64,000 nt of DNA, taken from Micropterus salmoides. Taxonomy: Eukaryota > Chordata > Actinopteri > Centrarchiformes > Centrarchidae. Made by a program: the position numbers and the translations under genes. Location of the stretch: assembly GCF_014851395.1 (NCBI RefSeq), contig NW_024040041.1, forward strand, positions 14,373,742 to 14,437,741, given 5' to 3'. Of this stretch, positions 20,283 to 30,867 are shown piece by piece (the stretch's first letter is position 1; every line of letters starts with the position of its first letter). Under the pieces are notes generated by a model that saw nothing but the letters and a program-made list of their open reading frames with translations, was not told the origin of the DNA and did not search any database.

Positions 20283-20712
20283 GCCTCGACTTGGCCGTGC
20301 TCCATTTTCCATTGCAGATAGTACCTAGAGATAGTACTCCTCAATGTAGTGTAGTAAAATGTCAATATTCGAAATCTAAATAAAGAAGAAGAAGAAGAAG
20401 AAGAAGTGGGTTTAGTGATGAACTAACATATGAAAATTGTAAAATATAAAACTTTCTGTTTCTGGCCTCTGTCAGGCGCGCGCAATGATGATGCAGTGAA
20501 TAGTGACGATTCTCTCTGACCAATCAGTAGTCTGCTGTTTTTTCACATCACATTTTAGTATTGCCTCAGCTCGCTTGGAACCTCGACGGAGGTGATCCAA
20601 GAAAAAGTACGTGGAAACAGGTACAGATACAACTTTTCCACAATGGAAAACCCAAAAAAGCGAGTAGAGTCGAGGCGAGGCGAGCTGGTACCGTGCAGTG
20701 CAAAAGGGTTTT
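20283..20712. mobile_element. Possible MITE with diverged inverted ends
   Basis: The left part has a tract reading CCATTTTCCATTGCAGATAG and the right part a CAATGGAAAACCC tract with GAGCTGGTACCGTGCAGTG, partly complementary as in common teleost MITEs. Ends are not sharp. A GAA microsatellite (about 20384-20406) lies inside. Confidence 0.4.
20384..20406 (+). repeat. (GAA)n microsatellite
   Basis: About seven to eight GAA units. Confidence 0.9.
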
Positions 20713-20714
20713 TG

Positions 20715-21185
20715 AAATACTACAAAAACACAGCAGCAGTGCCACTATTTCATATCAAGTGAATGAAAGGCAACACAATAAATAATACTGTGTGGCTTTA
20801 CTCACCGTTTACACCAGACTGTTGATGAGTTTTAATGTATTGTAGGTGAAGTGGTCGGAATCTTGTTGATGAGCATCATATCTAGCAAATCAAATCACTA
20901 AAGACACATTCTCCCAAACAAAATATGAATTTGAGAGGGAAATGATGGATTGGTATATGTATAGGATACTATTTGCAACTAATGGCAGACATTAAATAAA
21001 ATGAGCTAATTAGCATATGTCTAAAGCATTTATACGTGTATAATGACAAGATAAAATCAGAATCGAATTAAAATGCTTATTTTAGCAAAATTAAGTTACA
21101 CAACAGTAAATGATTGATACTAAAGTGGTTTATTTCACACAAAATTTCCACAGGACAGCGAAATGTAGACATTCAGAGTTTTACT
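20715..21185. other. Intergenic, nothing recognised
   Basis: AT-rich with no V, RSS or transposon-domain signal. From 21190 the sequence becomes the duplicated group A upstream block. Confidence 0.5.
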
Positions 21186-21189
21186 AACG

Positions 21190-21990
21190 TAGGGTTTTAA
21201 CAGGTTTTTATTTCTGACACATCCACACACAGATAAAGGTAAAATGTGGTGAGCATTATAAACACTAACATATACAAAGTTTTCATCTAAGCTAAAGAGT
21301 GAAAGAACTTGGTTTTTTGCATTTCTGATCCTGAGCAGCTGTTTTCCTCTAGAGGCTCCAACTTTCACCGTATGTCTGTGTCTTCAAACATCTGCAGACA
21401 ATGAAACCATTAAAAAAGTCTTTTATGCAAACCTGCAAACCAGTAGCATCAGACTTACGTTTTCATACCAATAAAATGCTGTGTTTCTATGCTTGAAGTT
21501 AATTGTGAATGTGATTTAGGTGCTGACAGTGATGAATGAATTCTCACAGTAAGACAGCTCACATCATATTTAAAGTGAGTTTTAATCTTTTGAAAACATA
21601 CTGAACACACATTCATGGTGGTTGCTCCTTGTTTGGGATTTTAATGAATATGTTCATATTTAGAATTATAATGAATGAATAATGATCCTTGTCATTGTTG
21701 CAATTATATGATAATGTAAATAATGGTTTAATATTGTATTGTCAATACCTATAAGCATTATTGATTCAGTATAAGTTAAAAGTTAAAAGTTAAAAGTTAA
21801 AGGTAATTTAATTTTGGTAAACACAAGGACATTTTCAAAATGTTACAATTTAGTGCGAGGTGAAATTCAAACATCATAAGTAAAGCAGAGGTGATTTCCA
21901 GGCATGTTTTCACTCTGCAGATATAATAACAGTCAACAGACTCTTCTATTGGCTCCAGTTAGACCAACATTGATGCTTCATGTGTTTGAT
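21190..21990. other. Duplicated group A upstream block
   Basis: Diverged copy of 355-1360, including the TCTAGAGGCTCCA and GGCATGTTTTCACTCTGCAG stretches; part of it also appears at 14331-14446. No gene. Confidence 0.7.
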
Positions 21991-21993
21991 TCT

Positions 21994-22033
21994 ATGCAAA
22001 CTCAGTGACCTTCCTTGTTACTCAGCTATAAAA
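21994..22033 (+). promoter_or_regulatory. IGHV promoter: octamer and TATA box
   Basis: ATGCAAAC (21994-22001) and TATAAAA (22027-22033), with spacing to the ATG identical to the gene at 1455. Confidence 0.85.
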
Positions 22034-22087
22034 ACTTCCCATCAGGCTGTCAGTGGAGTTCACAGCACGTCACTTTCAACATAAACC

Positions 22088-22515
22088 ATGTTTTCTGTAG
22101 CTCTGCTGCTGCTGTTGGCAGCTGGATGTGAGTCTGTCTGGATTTGTCAAAGTCAGCAGTTCTTCTTTAGCAGTATAACTTGATCATTTGTTACAAAACA
22201 TTTTCTTTTTTTAACAGGTGTGAAGTGTGAACAGTTGACACAGCCAGCCTCTGTGACTGTGCAGCCAGGTCAACGTCTGACCATCACCTGTCAGGTCTCT
22301 TATTCTGTAAGCAGCTACTACACAGCTTGGCTCAGACAGCCTGCAGGGAAAGGACTGGAGTGGATTGGAATGAGAGCTGGATCCACCACATACTACAAAG
22401 ATTCATTAAAGAACAAGTTCAGTATTGACTTAGACTCTTCCAGCAACAGAGTGACTCTAAACGGACAGAATGTGCAGCCTGAAGACACAGCTGTGTATTA
22501 CTGTGCACGAGGAGA
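22088..22515 (+). CDS. IGHV segment, group A, intact
   Basis: Exon 1 (22088-22127) encodes MFSVALLLLLAAG and half of a Cys codon at donor GTGAGT; exon 2 (22218-22515) follows acceptor TTAACAG. FR1 reads VKCEQLTQPASVTVQPG; Cys in LTITCQVSYSV, CDR1 SSYY, core Trp in TAWLRQPAGKGLEW, CDR2 MRAGSTT, FR3 ends EDTAVYYCARG. All domain-defining residues are present and there is no stop. It differs from the 1455 gene mainly in CDR1, CDR2 and a Leu for Ile after the core Trp. Promoter, intron and RSS are near copies, showing a recent common cassette. Confidence 0.94.
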
Positions 22516-22554
22516 CACAGTGAGATACAATAATAGGAGAGTCATACAAAAACT
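22516..22554 (+). other. 23-bp-spacer RSS of group A V segment
   Basis: Heptamer CACAGTG (22516-22522), 23-bp spacer, nonamer ACAAAAACT (22546-22554). Confidence 0.93.
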
Positions 22555-22844
22555 ACCTACTCTATTTACCACTACCACTATCAACATTCAGTTGTCTTAG
22601 TATCTCTTTCTTTTTTACATTTCTGATTGCCACTGTCAGTTATGAACATTCTGTATACTGATGTCTTATTTTTATCTTATTTGGCTGAATGTTCAATTAA
22701 TTTGCAAACTAAATACATATAAACAAGTTAAATGCAAACCTGTTTTTATTCCTTGCTTTTAAAAACTCTGGTTAAATGTGATGAATCTGTGTAACCCTAA
22801 ACCAAATCCTAATAAGAGTTATGTTAAATTTAATGGCTTACTTA

Positions 22845-22960
22845 TAGACAGGCTAGATACTTAATTTGTTCCTGGGGGGACATTAGCATGTCACAACAGC
22901 AGAACAAAAAGGAACTACACATTACTAAGAGTAGTGGAAAAACAAATGTCAAACACACAC
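22845..22960 (-). repeat. Rex1-like LINE 3' tail relic
   Basis: Same TTTGTTCCTGGGGGGACA core as 2165-2310 and 56515-56640. Confidence 0.5.
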
Positions 22961-22969
22961 ACAGATAAG

Positions 22970-23158
22970 TATCCAACGAAGGTTAAAATGAAGGGCAACT
23001 GGACTTGGTTGAAGCTACTGGAAGACGTTTCGTCCCTTATCCAAAGGACTTCTTCAGTTCTGAAGAAGTCCTGAAGAAGTCCTTTGGATAAGGGACGAAA
23101 CGTCTTCCAGTAGCTTCAACCAAGTCCAGTTGCCCTTCATTTTAACCTTCGTTGGATA
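22970..23158. repeat. Perfect 88-bp inverted repeat, 13-bp loop
   Basis: Left arm 22970-23057 and right arm 23071-23158 are exact reverse complements over all 88 positions by my base-by-base reading, with a 13-base centre (23058-23070). The motif GAAACGTCTTCCAGTAG in the arms belongs to a sequence type that I associate with dispersed teleost repeats, so this is probably a foldback copy of a repeat end. It can form a cruciform or a long RNA hairpin. No coding function is apparent. The other two copies of this block (2311, 56640) lack it, so the insertion is later than the duplication. Confidence 0.93.
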
Positions 23159-23466
23159 ACTATGACCTGGATGACTGAGAATCTTCATAGACACACACAT
23201 AAGTACTAATGTAAAAGTAAAAAAGTAAGACTTTCTAAGCACCTGCATGCTACAGATGTGTGCAAATTTGAGACATTGATTAACTGAAGTCTTCATATGA
23301 AACAGACTCTTAATAATGAAGCAAACAATTTAATAATATGTTTGCCACCCGATTACACAAATTATACTGAAACATGACTTGGAGGAATGAGTCATGTACA
23401 GTAAACATTGATTCTCCAGTTTCACCAAACAGTAACTGAGATCCAAGTCATATCCAATTCCACACT

Positions 23467-23662
23467 GTAAGGAGGAGTCAATGCAAAACTCAGATGTCTT
23501 CCATCTGACTGCAGAGAGGATAACAGTTGATACACAGTTTCCCATCCCCAGAGACAACAACAGACAGCAGGTGTATCTGCATATAAACAGTCTGAAGACT
23601 GAAGATTCTGCTGTTTATTATTGTGCTCGAGACTCAGTGACTTGAGCAGCTGTACAAAATCC
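23467..23662 (+). pseudogene. IGHV group B pseudogene, leader to FR3 deleted
   Basis: B promoter remnant with octamer-like ATGCAAAA (23481-23488), a 5' UTR running into GTTTCCCAT and then directly into FR3 (RDNNRQQVYLHINSLK) and YYCAR. Same deletion as 2536-2748, more decayed at the junction. Heptamer CTCAGTG (23633-23639), spacer about 14 bp and nonamer ACAAAATCC (23654-23662). The shortened spacer is shared with 2536 and marks a common ancestor. Confidence 0.85.
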
Positions 23663-23664
23663 TA

Positions 23665-24190
23665 CAGGACTCATCTTTACTGCAGTTTTACAGAACTCTT
23701 TGTGAGAAACACTAATGTTTGATTAGAAAAAAAAAAATTCTAATCAGAGATAAGAATGTAAAATCATATTACTAAATCTGCATCTTGCTTGTTCCATAGA
23801 TTTTAATTAAAACAACTCTGAACAATAAACAGCATTTACAGTTCAGTGGTTTAAAATGTCTAATCTTAGATTTAATTATGATACTTTCATATACATTATT
23901 TGACAGATAAACCAGCAGACCTTTCCCTGTGCACTACAGCTGTTAGTTTTTTTGCATATCGTCACACAGGTTTCAACTCCAAAACGTTAATTTCCTTTTC
24001 TTGAATACTGAAACATTTTAACATATAAAATCTAACCAGCTGCAGTTTTCTGTTTGAAATGTCTGTTTTCTGATATTTTATACAATATGGATGGCTATCA
24101 GCTACGTTAAAACATGAATACAAAATAAATGATACAATAAATCTAAACTCTAACAGAGTGCCTGTGCATGAGCCCCTCCCTCCCCGTGAT
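23665..24190. other. Duplicated intergenic block, no gene
   Basis: Copy of 2750-3180 and 60320-61060; the last part (24050-24150) is instead shared with 62385-62490. No coding content. Confidence 0.6.
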
Positions 24191-24196
24191 ATCCTG

Positions 24197-24204
24197 ATGC
24201 AAAT
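24197..24204 (+). promoter_or_regulatory. Group C V promoter, perfect octamer
   Basis: ATGCAAAT exactly matches the octamer consensus, 86 bp before the leader ATG at 24290. TATA is not evident. Confidence 0.8.
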
Positions 24205-24289
24205 CTTCAGTCTGTGCAGTGTACTTCTGTCCTGCTGACTGCTCTTGTACTTTGTGTGGAGCATCAGAGGTCACATCTCCAGCCTCAGG

Positions 24290-24778
24290 ATGATCAACAC
24301 ACTCACTCTTCTGCTGGTTGCTCTCTCTCTGCCCTGTGAGTTCTCCTGCTTCCTGCTGTTTTATCTTTTATCAGACAACATCGACTGATGGTCAGTCAGT
24401 GATCCCAGAAAACTTCCCAGATGACTGTCTCACTTTCTTCTGTGGTTTCTCTCTCGTTTCATCTCATCAGGTTGTACAGGTCAGAGTATGGAGTCCATTC
24501 CTTCCAGTTCAGTAGTGAAAAAGCCTGGGGAGACTCTCAGTCTCTCCTGCAGAGGATCTGGCTTCACATTTAGTTGCTGCAGTATGCACTGGATAAGACA
24601 ACCTGCAGGAAAATCACTGGAATGGATTGGGGTTGGCTTCTCTGTTGCCAGTAGTAACACTTATGCCAGCAGTGTGCAAGGACGAATAGAAATCAGTAGA
24701 GATGATAGCAACAGCATGGTGCTGCAGACTGTCCAACTTAAAGCCAGAGGACTCTGCTGTGTATTACTGTGCCAAAGA
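24290..24778 (+). pseudogene. IGHV group C, single frameshift in FR3
   Basis: Exon 1 (24290-24335) encodes MINTLTLLLVALSLP plus a split Cys at donor GTGAGT; exon 2 begins at 24471 after TCATCAG. FR1 reads SSVVKKPGETLSLSCRGSG, CDR1 FTFSCCSMH (two adjacent extra cysteines), core Trp in HWIRQPAGKSLEW, CDR2 VGFSVASSN, then QGRIEISRDDSNSMVLQ. About 24729, after CTGCAG, one extra base shifts the frame; the following frame continues LSNLKPEDSAVYYCAKD. Everything else is intact, so this is a minimal-damage pseudogene or a sequencing error. The only other group C piece is the fragment at 13043. Confidence 0.85.
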
Positions 24779-24817
24779 CACACTGGTTAAAGGAAGCAGA
24801 GAGGCTTTACAAAAACT
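24779..24817 (+). other. RSS of group C, non-consensus heptamer
   Basis: Heptamer CACACTG (G to C at position 5), 23-bp spacer (24786-24808), nonamer ACAAAAACT (24809-24817). The first three heptamer bases, most important for cleavage, are intact. The same variant is found at 13086-13092. Confidence 0.85.
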
Positions 24818-24982
24818 CCTCAGAACATTTGTTTACAAAGACCTACAGGTGGCAGTAGAAGATATGAAGTCAGATGACATTGACTCTAAGAACAGGCAGG
24901 TGCACACTATGAAAGCAACAGCTGCTTTTGTGGTTTCTGACTTCCTTTTTTGTATACTTTCAATCAACATGCAACGGTCAAT

Positions 24983-25217
24983 AGGCACTGAGGGTCAAAT
25001 ACAGACAGTCAGTGGACTGGAGAATCCCACAGACTGACCTGCACATATTCAGGGTTTGGCCATTAGAATGCTTGGATCAAACAGGCTGCTGGAAAGGGAC
25101 TGGAGTGGTTTACAACTATCAGCTGGAGTAGTAGCAACAAATAATAGGCTACTCTCAGTCATTCTAGGGAAGGTTTACCTTCTCCAGAGATAACAGCAAA
25201 TAGCAGCTGTATTTAGT
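24983..25217 (+). pseudogene. IGHV group B2 pseudogene, decayed
   Basis: No leader. FR1 is shortened (a block of about nine codons missing), followed by GENPTD-like sequence, LTCTYSGF, a stop in CDR1, AWIKQAAGKGLEW and a CDR2 with stops. FR3 ends at a GRFTF... segment and is cut at 25217 by a repeat. It follows a C copy just as the intact B2 gene follows the C fragment at 13 kb, so C-B2 is a duplicated pair. Confidence 0.82.
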
Positions 25218-26295
25218 GTCATAGTCAAGACCATCCAAGCCATGACCAAGACCAGAGAGTATCAAGACCGAGACAAGACCAAGATGCTGAGGGGTTGAGA
25301 CCAGAGCCAGACCGTCCTATACGCTCACTTTGCACGTTGTGTAAGGCCTTGCATATTAGGCAGGGCCCCGCACTCTCTTGTAAAAGGTGAAACCTGGTGT
25401 CAATGTTTACAATTTAAAGAAAGGATGAAGAGATAACCATGCTTCTGAGTACGATAAGAGAAAAACTCAATGAAAGTGAACTGCAGTCAGGTAACACAAA
25501 ATTAAATTTGCGCATTCTGGCAGCAACATCTGTGTCGACCTATACAATCTATGGTGCCGACCAATCCAGACAATACACGGATGTGGTGGCACTCCTCGTG
25601 TGCGCACATCATTTTCAAACGAGACAGTATCTGTCTCTCAGTCAAGGTGTAGTTTCAAATCTGAAATAATGCAGATGGAAATCAGTGACATTGACTAGCT
25701 GGGCAGACAGGGTAATATGGATGCACATAGTAAATAATAAGCACCTTGTATTTAGTCTGATCATAGTATAAATAGTATTTTTCACTTTGACATGTATTAA
25801 AGAAAACTCTGGGAGCCAGTTTGAACGGGCCTGATGCAGTTGATAACGTTAATAAATTGCAAGTAGCCTATTGTTATTTATAATTTACAGGGTCTATACT
25901 GCAGTTTGACAGTAGAGTAGATGCTGGATCATCAGCCAGTACAAGCACAGTTAATTCAAATCCAGCCTCATTTGTTTTAGCAAGTGAAATACAGGCAGCC
26001 TCAGCCAGTATGAGCACATTGATGTACAACCAGCATTAGATACAAGCAGCTCAGACCCTAATGAAACAGTTGCTGCTCCAACAAATGAGCCATTCAGGCC
26101 TATTACTGTTTTAAAGGAGGAAGGATTGTAGTGAGAGCACTACAGTGTCATGTGTGACTGTGCCGCAATGGCAAATTGTTTACACGGCTCATGAATCAAG
26201 TAGGAAGGCCCCATAGCAGATTTTGCTTAGGGTGCCAGGGAGGTTAGGACAGGCTCTGGTTGAGACCATGTCAAGACCAAGACCAGTGCCCCACA
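25218..26295. mobile_element. Candidate DNA transposon with AAGACC-rich ends
   Basis: The left end (25225-25310) is rich in CAAGACC/GAGACC units and the right end (26255-26290) repeats GAGACCATGTCAAGACC and CAAGACCAG. It interrupts a V pseudogene at its left border. No transposase frame was found and no exact target duplication was located. Confidence 0.4.
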
Positions 26296-26299
26296 CTAC

Positions 26300-27300
26300 A
26301 TGGCACATAAAATGTGGAACATGATCATAGGCACTTCTCAAATTAATCTGAATGATTCACATTCCCATAAAAACACTCAACATTAATTCTTGGCTTTCAT
26401 ATTTGATGTGCAACTATGTAGTCACACTCAAAATTTGCACCCTATCTGTCTCAACTCTGCTGTCACATCTCTAGGCTTGCTCTTTCACCCAAATGAGGAA
26501 GCGGTACCACAGCACATAACTTTACTGTCAGGAGCTGTATGCAGCTGACATTAGCTAAGGTTGATATAACTTAACTATTAGCTACATAGCTGCCTGTGGA
26601 CTGTCTCGTCATTGTTTATCCCAATCAAAAATGTAAGTTACGAACAAGTTGTCACCAGATGCCCTGTCCCCTCAGTCTCTCACAAAGTTAACACTGCATT
26701 ACCTATTTTCCTCAATATGTTAACTAAATTAGATAGCTAATGCACCTAGCTGGGTGGCAAGCACCTGAAATTCATGCCCTGAAACATACAGTATGCATAG
26801 GTAAGCTTGCTAGCTTTGTTAAGTCACTTACACAAAGCTTACCTTTCTTTATGCTTTCTTTCTAAGTGGCAATACAAGTTTAACTTGGTTTCATTCGACT
26901 CCGCAAGCGCCGCACTGCCGGATTTACAGATTGCTGTGTTTAATTTTGAACGTTGTTTTTGAGATTAATTCTTTATAGTTTAGGAAGCCAAATTTTATAA
27001 TAAAGATTTTGCTGACATGTCCTCCTTCTCTTAGACAGACACAGCTGTCCCACATTCACTTTCTACAAGTGCGTGTGAAGGCGGGCAGGGAGGGGTAACA
27101 GCTCCTAACAGCAACAAAATTTTTTAATTAGTTAGTTGTTGCATTTGAAGTTTTACATCCAATCAAAGTTAAAATATTAACAAATCAGACAATGCACAGA
27201 CAATGCTTGATATTCCCACAGTTGTGGTCTTGAAATAAAATCCCTAGTGTGCTTTGTTTGAGACTAAAACAAGAACAATCAGAAATGCAGTCGATATGAG
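26300..27300. other. Intergenic; right half duplicates 3215-3590
   Basis: 26300-26920 shows nothing recognisable. 26925-27300 copies 3215-3600 (TTCTTTATAGTTTA, TCTCCTTCT, TTACATCCAATCAAAGTTAAA motifs) and leads into the matching FR3 fragment. Confidence 0.55.
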
Positions 27301-27318
27301 ACTCAATCGAGTAACACT

Positions 27319-27379
27319 AGCTGTATCTGCAGATAAACAGTCTGAACACTGAAGATTTTGCGATTTATTGTGCTCGAGA
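27319..27379 (+). pseudogene. IGHV group B FR3 fragment, no RSS
   Basis: LYLQINSLNTEDF then a damaged YYCAR; paralogue of 3597-3660. The heptamer and nonamer have gone. Confidence 0.7.
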
Positions 27380-27389
27380 CATAATAAGG

Positions 27390-28795
27390 GGAAATGCTTT
27401 TACAAAAGCTCAAAACTTTGCTTTCTGCATTTCATAAACACACTCAGATAAACATTGTCTCAATAAATCTGCTTCATTCAGACAAGTTTTTGTACAGCTT
27501 GGTGTTCTCATACATATAATTAAAGCACATGTAGTGGTGTGTGTTTTCTATGCAGGCTTATAGGTTTTTAGCCTTGCTCTTGAACGCACCTCTGGAGCAT
27601 CAAATTAGCTCCACCCAGATCAAACCCCCTCAAGCAGCTGTAGTATCATGGCTGCCTCTTTGCTTTTTCGCTGCCTGTCTGTTGCCACATGAATCCTCTG
27701 TGATGTCTTGGTAGGTGAGTGAGTAAAAACCTTGTCTTGCGTTTCATTGTCTTTTCCCAGTGACTGAGGTTGTATGTTTTGCAGCAGTCTACTGCCTGCC
27801 TGTTATGTAGTTTGGCTGATTCCAAGGTTCCCTGTCTGGAGTGGCGTGATGTATTGTTCCTCACAGAGCACCCTGTGTTAAGGTACGAGAAGCTTAAGGA
27901 GCAACAAGTAGAGTATGATAAATGCCTGAGGTAACTGTTATTTACTTTTATAAATCTGTTCATATGTATGTGTTTAATTGTAGGTTGTCAGCTGCTGTTT
28001 TGTCTTTGTAAAATTAGGATCTTAACTATTGCTGCTGGTACACTCCGGCTGTAGTGCCTCCAACTGGCACTCCCCTAGTTGACTATGCTTATATTTTAGA
28101 TATAACCAACTGGTCCATTGTGTTTTATTTAACTTGTTGTTTTGTTCTTTTCAGAGGTGCTAGTGGTCGGCTTTTGGTGGAGGCTAGACACGCTGTAGTG
28201 TTAGCGGCACTGGGGTAGTGACAATTTGCAGTGACCATCGATTAGAGTAAGTTGGAGCGCACCCTTAGACTGCCTCCCCACAGCTGGCCCTGGCCCACTC
28301 TGCTTTTTTGTTTGGTTTAATAATCAGTAACAACTGGGAGTGTGTTAAAAATAAAAACTCGTTTGCCAAATTTGTAATCTTTCATATTCCATTGTAATTT
28401 GATTATTTTGTGTTCACCATCGTCTTTTCAGGCACTTCCAGTTACCGATTATCGATAAATAAGTTATTCTTTTGGAGCCACATCTCTGTAATAAACCTGT
28501 GTAGCCTTTGTATAAAGGTTTAGTCAAAGTAGAAAAAGAGCATTTCCTGGGGTGGAAGTCCCCAGGTGGTGTTGTCGGATAGATTCTGGTAGTGGTGGTG
28601 ATTCCTGTTAGCGCCACCACCAGCCTGGCCACACAGACTAAGAACATTAAGTAATATTTTTGATTTGAACATAAATGTGAATGCGTTTGTCTCGCTTGTC
28701 TGAGTTGTGTTAAACATTGTGTGAAGAATAAAATGTAATTAATACAATGTTGTAGCAAGTTTACTAATGCGCAATACATGTTTCCCCGTGACCCT
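27390..28795. other. Intergenic, nothing recognised
   Basis: No V exon, RSS or transposon domain seen. Minus-strand open frames of 105 and 121 codons (27646-27963, 28414-28779) have no recognisable motif. Confidence 0.5.
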
Positions 28796-28799
28796 GTAT

Positions 28800-30060
28800 G
28801 CAGGTGTAGTGGACCTAAATTTATTAGTTATGCATTTTAATAAATTTATGAGAATTGATACCCAATTATGAATTATTATTCATAAAATCAGAATTTCCTC
28901 GTAAAGGGCACCACCGGAGTTGTTATAATCCTAGAGTCTCCGGACCTCTAGGTAGTTTTGAATAATTATACAATTATTACTAGTGATCAGTTAGTTAATA
29001 ATCGCTCAATTATCTTAAATCAGTCAGTCAGTCTCATATCTAAAGGGTCAATTCTCTTGGCAGGAACTATAAATAGGCAACACACACAGCTCTTGATTAT
29101 ATTACAGTGAATTTATTCTCTAACTAAGGTGATAAAAAGATGGTTGGATACAGGGAACATAAACATTTGCTGAACAATGAGCCTGGAGGTTCGGTTGTGG
29201 GAAGCATTTGACTCATACGGCATAGAAGAGCTAATGAAAGTAAACTAATGCTATAGTTTAGGAGTTAAAATGGACATCTGATCACAGGACGTGTGTTAAG
29301 TCTTACTGCTGGTCGACAGCCTGCTTTTGGCCTGTTGCACGGGTCCCACGCTAGCTGCCGATCCTGGCTTTTTGCTAGGGATTCTCCGGGGTTCTCCGTG
29401 TCTGATTGAAAACGCCTCCTCCGTCTGGCAATTCGGCTGTTTTCAAGTTTCCTTCGCTGTAGCTGGCGAGACCACGTGGCTTGGTCTGACCTCGGTGAAG
29501 TTGGCTTCGACGAAAAAGGCTTAAAATGGAACTTGGTCGTTCCTGAATTAGTCCAGTGTAACTTAACGGACTGATAACTTTAACAAACAAAAGAAATAAA
29601 GAAAATAAAACAAACTGAAGGCAGATCGATGTCGCGGCACTTCAGGTGTGTAGCTTCAAGCGAACAAAGGGCCTGTTTGTTTCGCTGGTCGACTGAGGGC
29701 GTTGCCTGGAAGCGTCCAGAGAGCCAACAGCGAAGCGAAGAGAGTGGGAGAGCGAGAAGGAAGAGTCTGGCGAGCAGGTCGCGTGTCGCTCTTTTGTTGT
29801 CTGGGGCGTGGTTCCCCAGGGGGCGTCTCAGGTTTCCCCAGGGACTGCCTTTCTAAACTTAATGTCTAAAGAAAAGAAATCTATTTGCACGTATTATAAT
29901 CAAATATTTTCCACAATCGAACCTCAATGGTTGAACGGTTGTACCGTTCTAGGCACATTTCCGACGGGGGCATGTAATACTTATTTCGTCCACTTGGGGG
30001 AGCTCAGGTTACATGAGGAAAGCTTGGATTAAATCAAAGATCGTCTCTCCTTAGGAACCG
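28800..30060 (-). repeat. Unclassified long repeat, possible LTR-type element
   Basis: 29160-29480 and 29630-29700 match the 3830-4260 repeat in opposite orientation. The left part (28850-29100) has a low-complexity AATTATGAATTATT tract and the right part a GC-rich tract with GGGGCGTGG and GGGGGCATG motifs. It looks like retroelement leader or LTR sequence, but no terminal repeats or coding domains could be fixed. Confidence 0.45.
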
Positions 30061-30069
30061 GGGAATATT

Positions 30070-30838
30070 GTTGATTCATCCTTAAATTCAAGCTGGCGAT
30101 TAAGAGTATAGTAAAACATTTCTTTGTCATCATTTCTAAAGGGATTTTGTAAGAAAGTATTATGAACAAGCATTGATTACATTAGATGAAGGAGTGTCTT
30201 GCTGAAAATAAAAACACTGCACAAGTAACTTCTTTTCAGCACTAATATCAACAACAGATAGCAACAACAGTTAACATAACTACTCAAATAGAGGCAAACA
30301 TATTCAGGTAACTAAAGATTTAATTAAATTTAATTAGATGCTTTGAGTCTTTTGGAGACTGCAGTCCTTTGTCATCCAAAGTTCAGTGTCTGGAACATGT
30401 CACACTTAGGTGAGACAAGGAGTATCCTTTTGATGTGGTAATAAAACAAAGAATAAGGTCAGTTGCCACGGAAACGTGTGTGGGGGGGCCAGTTTTGATA
30501 GGCTGTTCAGGGAGATGCCAATGGCTGGCTCGTGTCCCTTTGTCAGTTTAACAGTCAGGCCCCGCGTTATCAGCTTCGGAATCAAAATGGTGCCAGTTTT
30601 ATGGTCGGGCTAGCACTTAGAGAAAGCAACTTTGACCCCTCCCCATCTTCTCTGGGGAGGAGAAAGGAATTTAGGGTAGCTCCACATTCATTCAATATAA
30701 AATGCACAAATCCACATCGTTGTTCACTACACAGGATAAGTGGTTGATGATGGATGAATGAATACATGTTTTCTTTTTCACGGGTGTGAAGCTCAGTCGT
30801 CTTTGAGGAACTCTGAACACACCTGTTCTCTGTTTTTC
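30070..30838. other. Intergenic, nothing recognised
   Basis: No V or transposon-domain signal before the leader relic at 30841. Confidence 0.45.
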
Positions 30839-30840
30839 TC

Positions 30841-30867
30841 ATGTTCTCTGTAGCTCTGCTGGATCCT
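30841..30867 (+). pseudogene. IGHV leader exon relic (group A/E type)
   Basis: ATGTTCTCTGTAGCTCTGCT followed by GGATCCT and donor GTGAGTC is a group A/E leader exon (MFSVALL...) lacking the central Leu-Ala block. The intron and the rest are replaced by an L1-like element whose T-rich end begins about 10 bases downstream. Confidence 0.7.

Noticed and set aside
22970..23158. microRNA precursor or transcription terminator
   Set aside because: Arms of 88 bp with perfect pairing are far longer and more perfect than an animal miRNA hairpin, and no terminator logic of this type applies to this genome.
27646..28779. Minus-strand open frames of 105 and 121 codons as genes
   Set aside because: No motifs, no splice context and base composition like the surrounding intergenic DNA.
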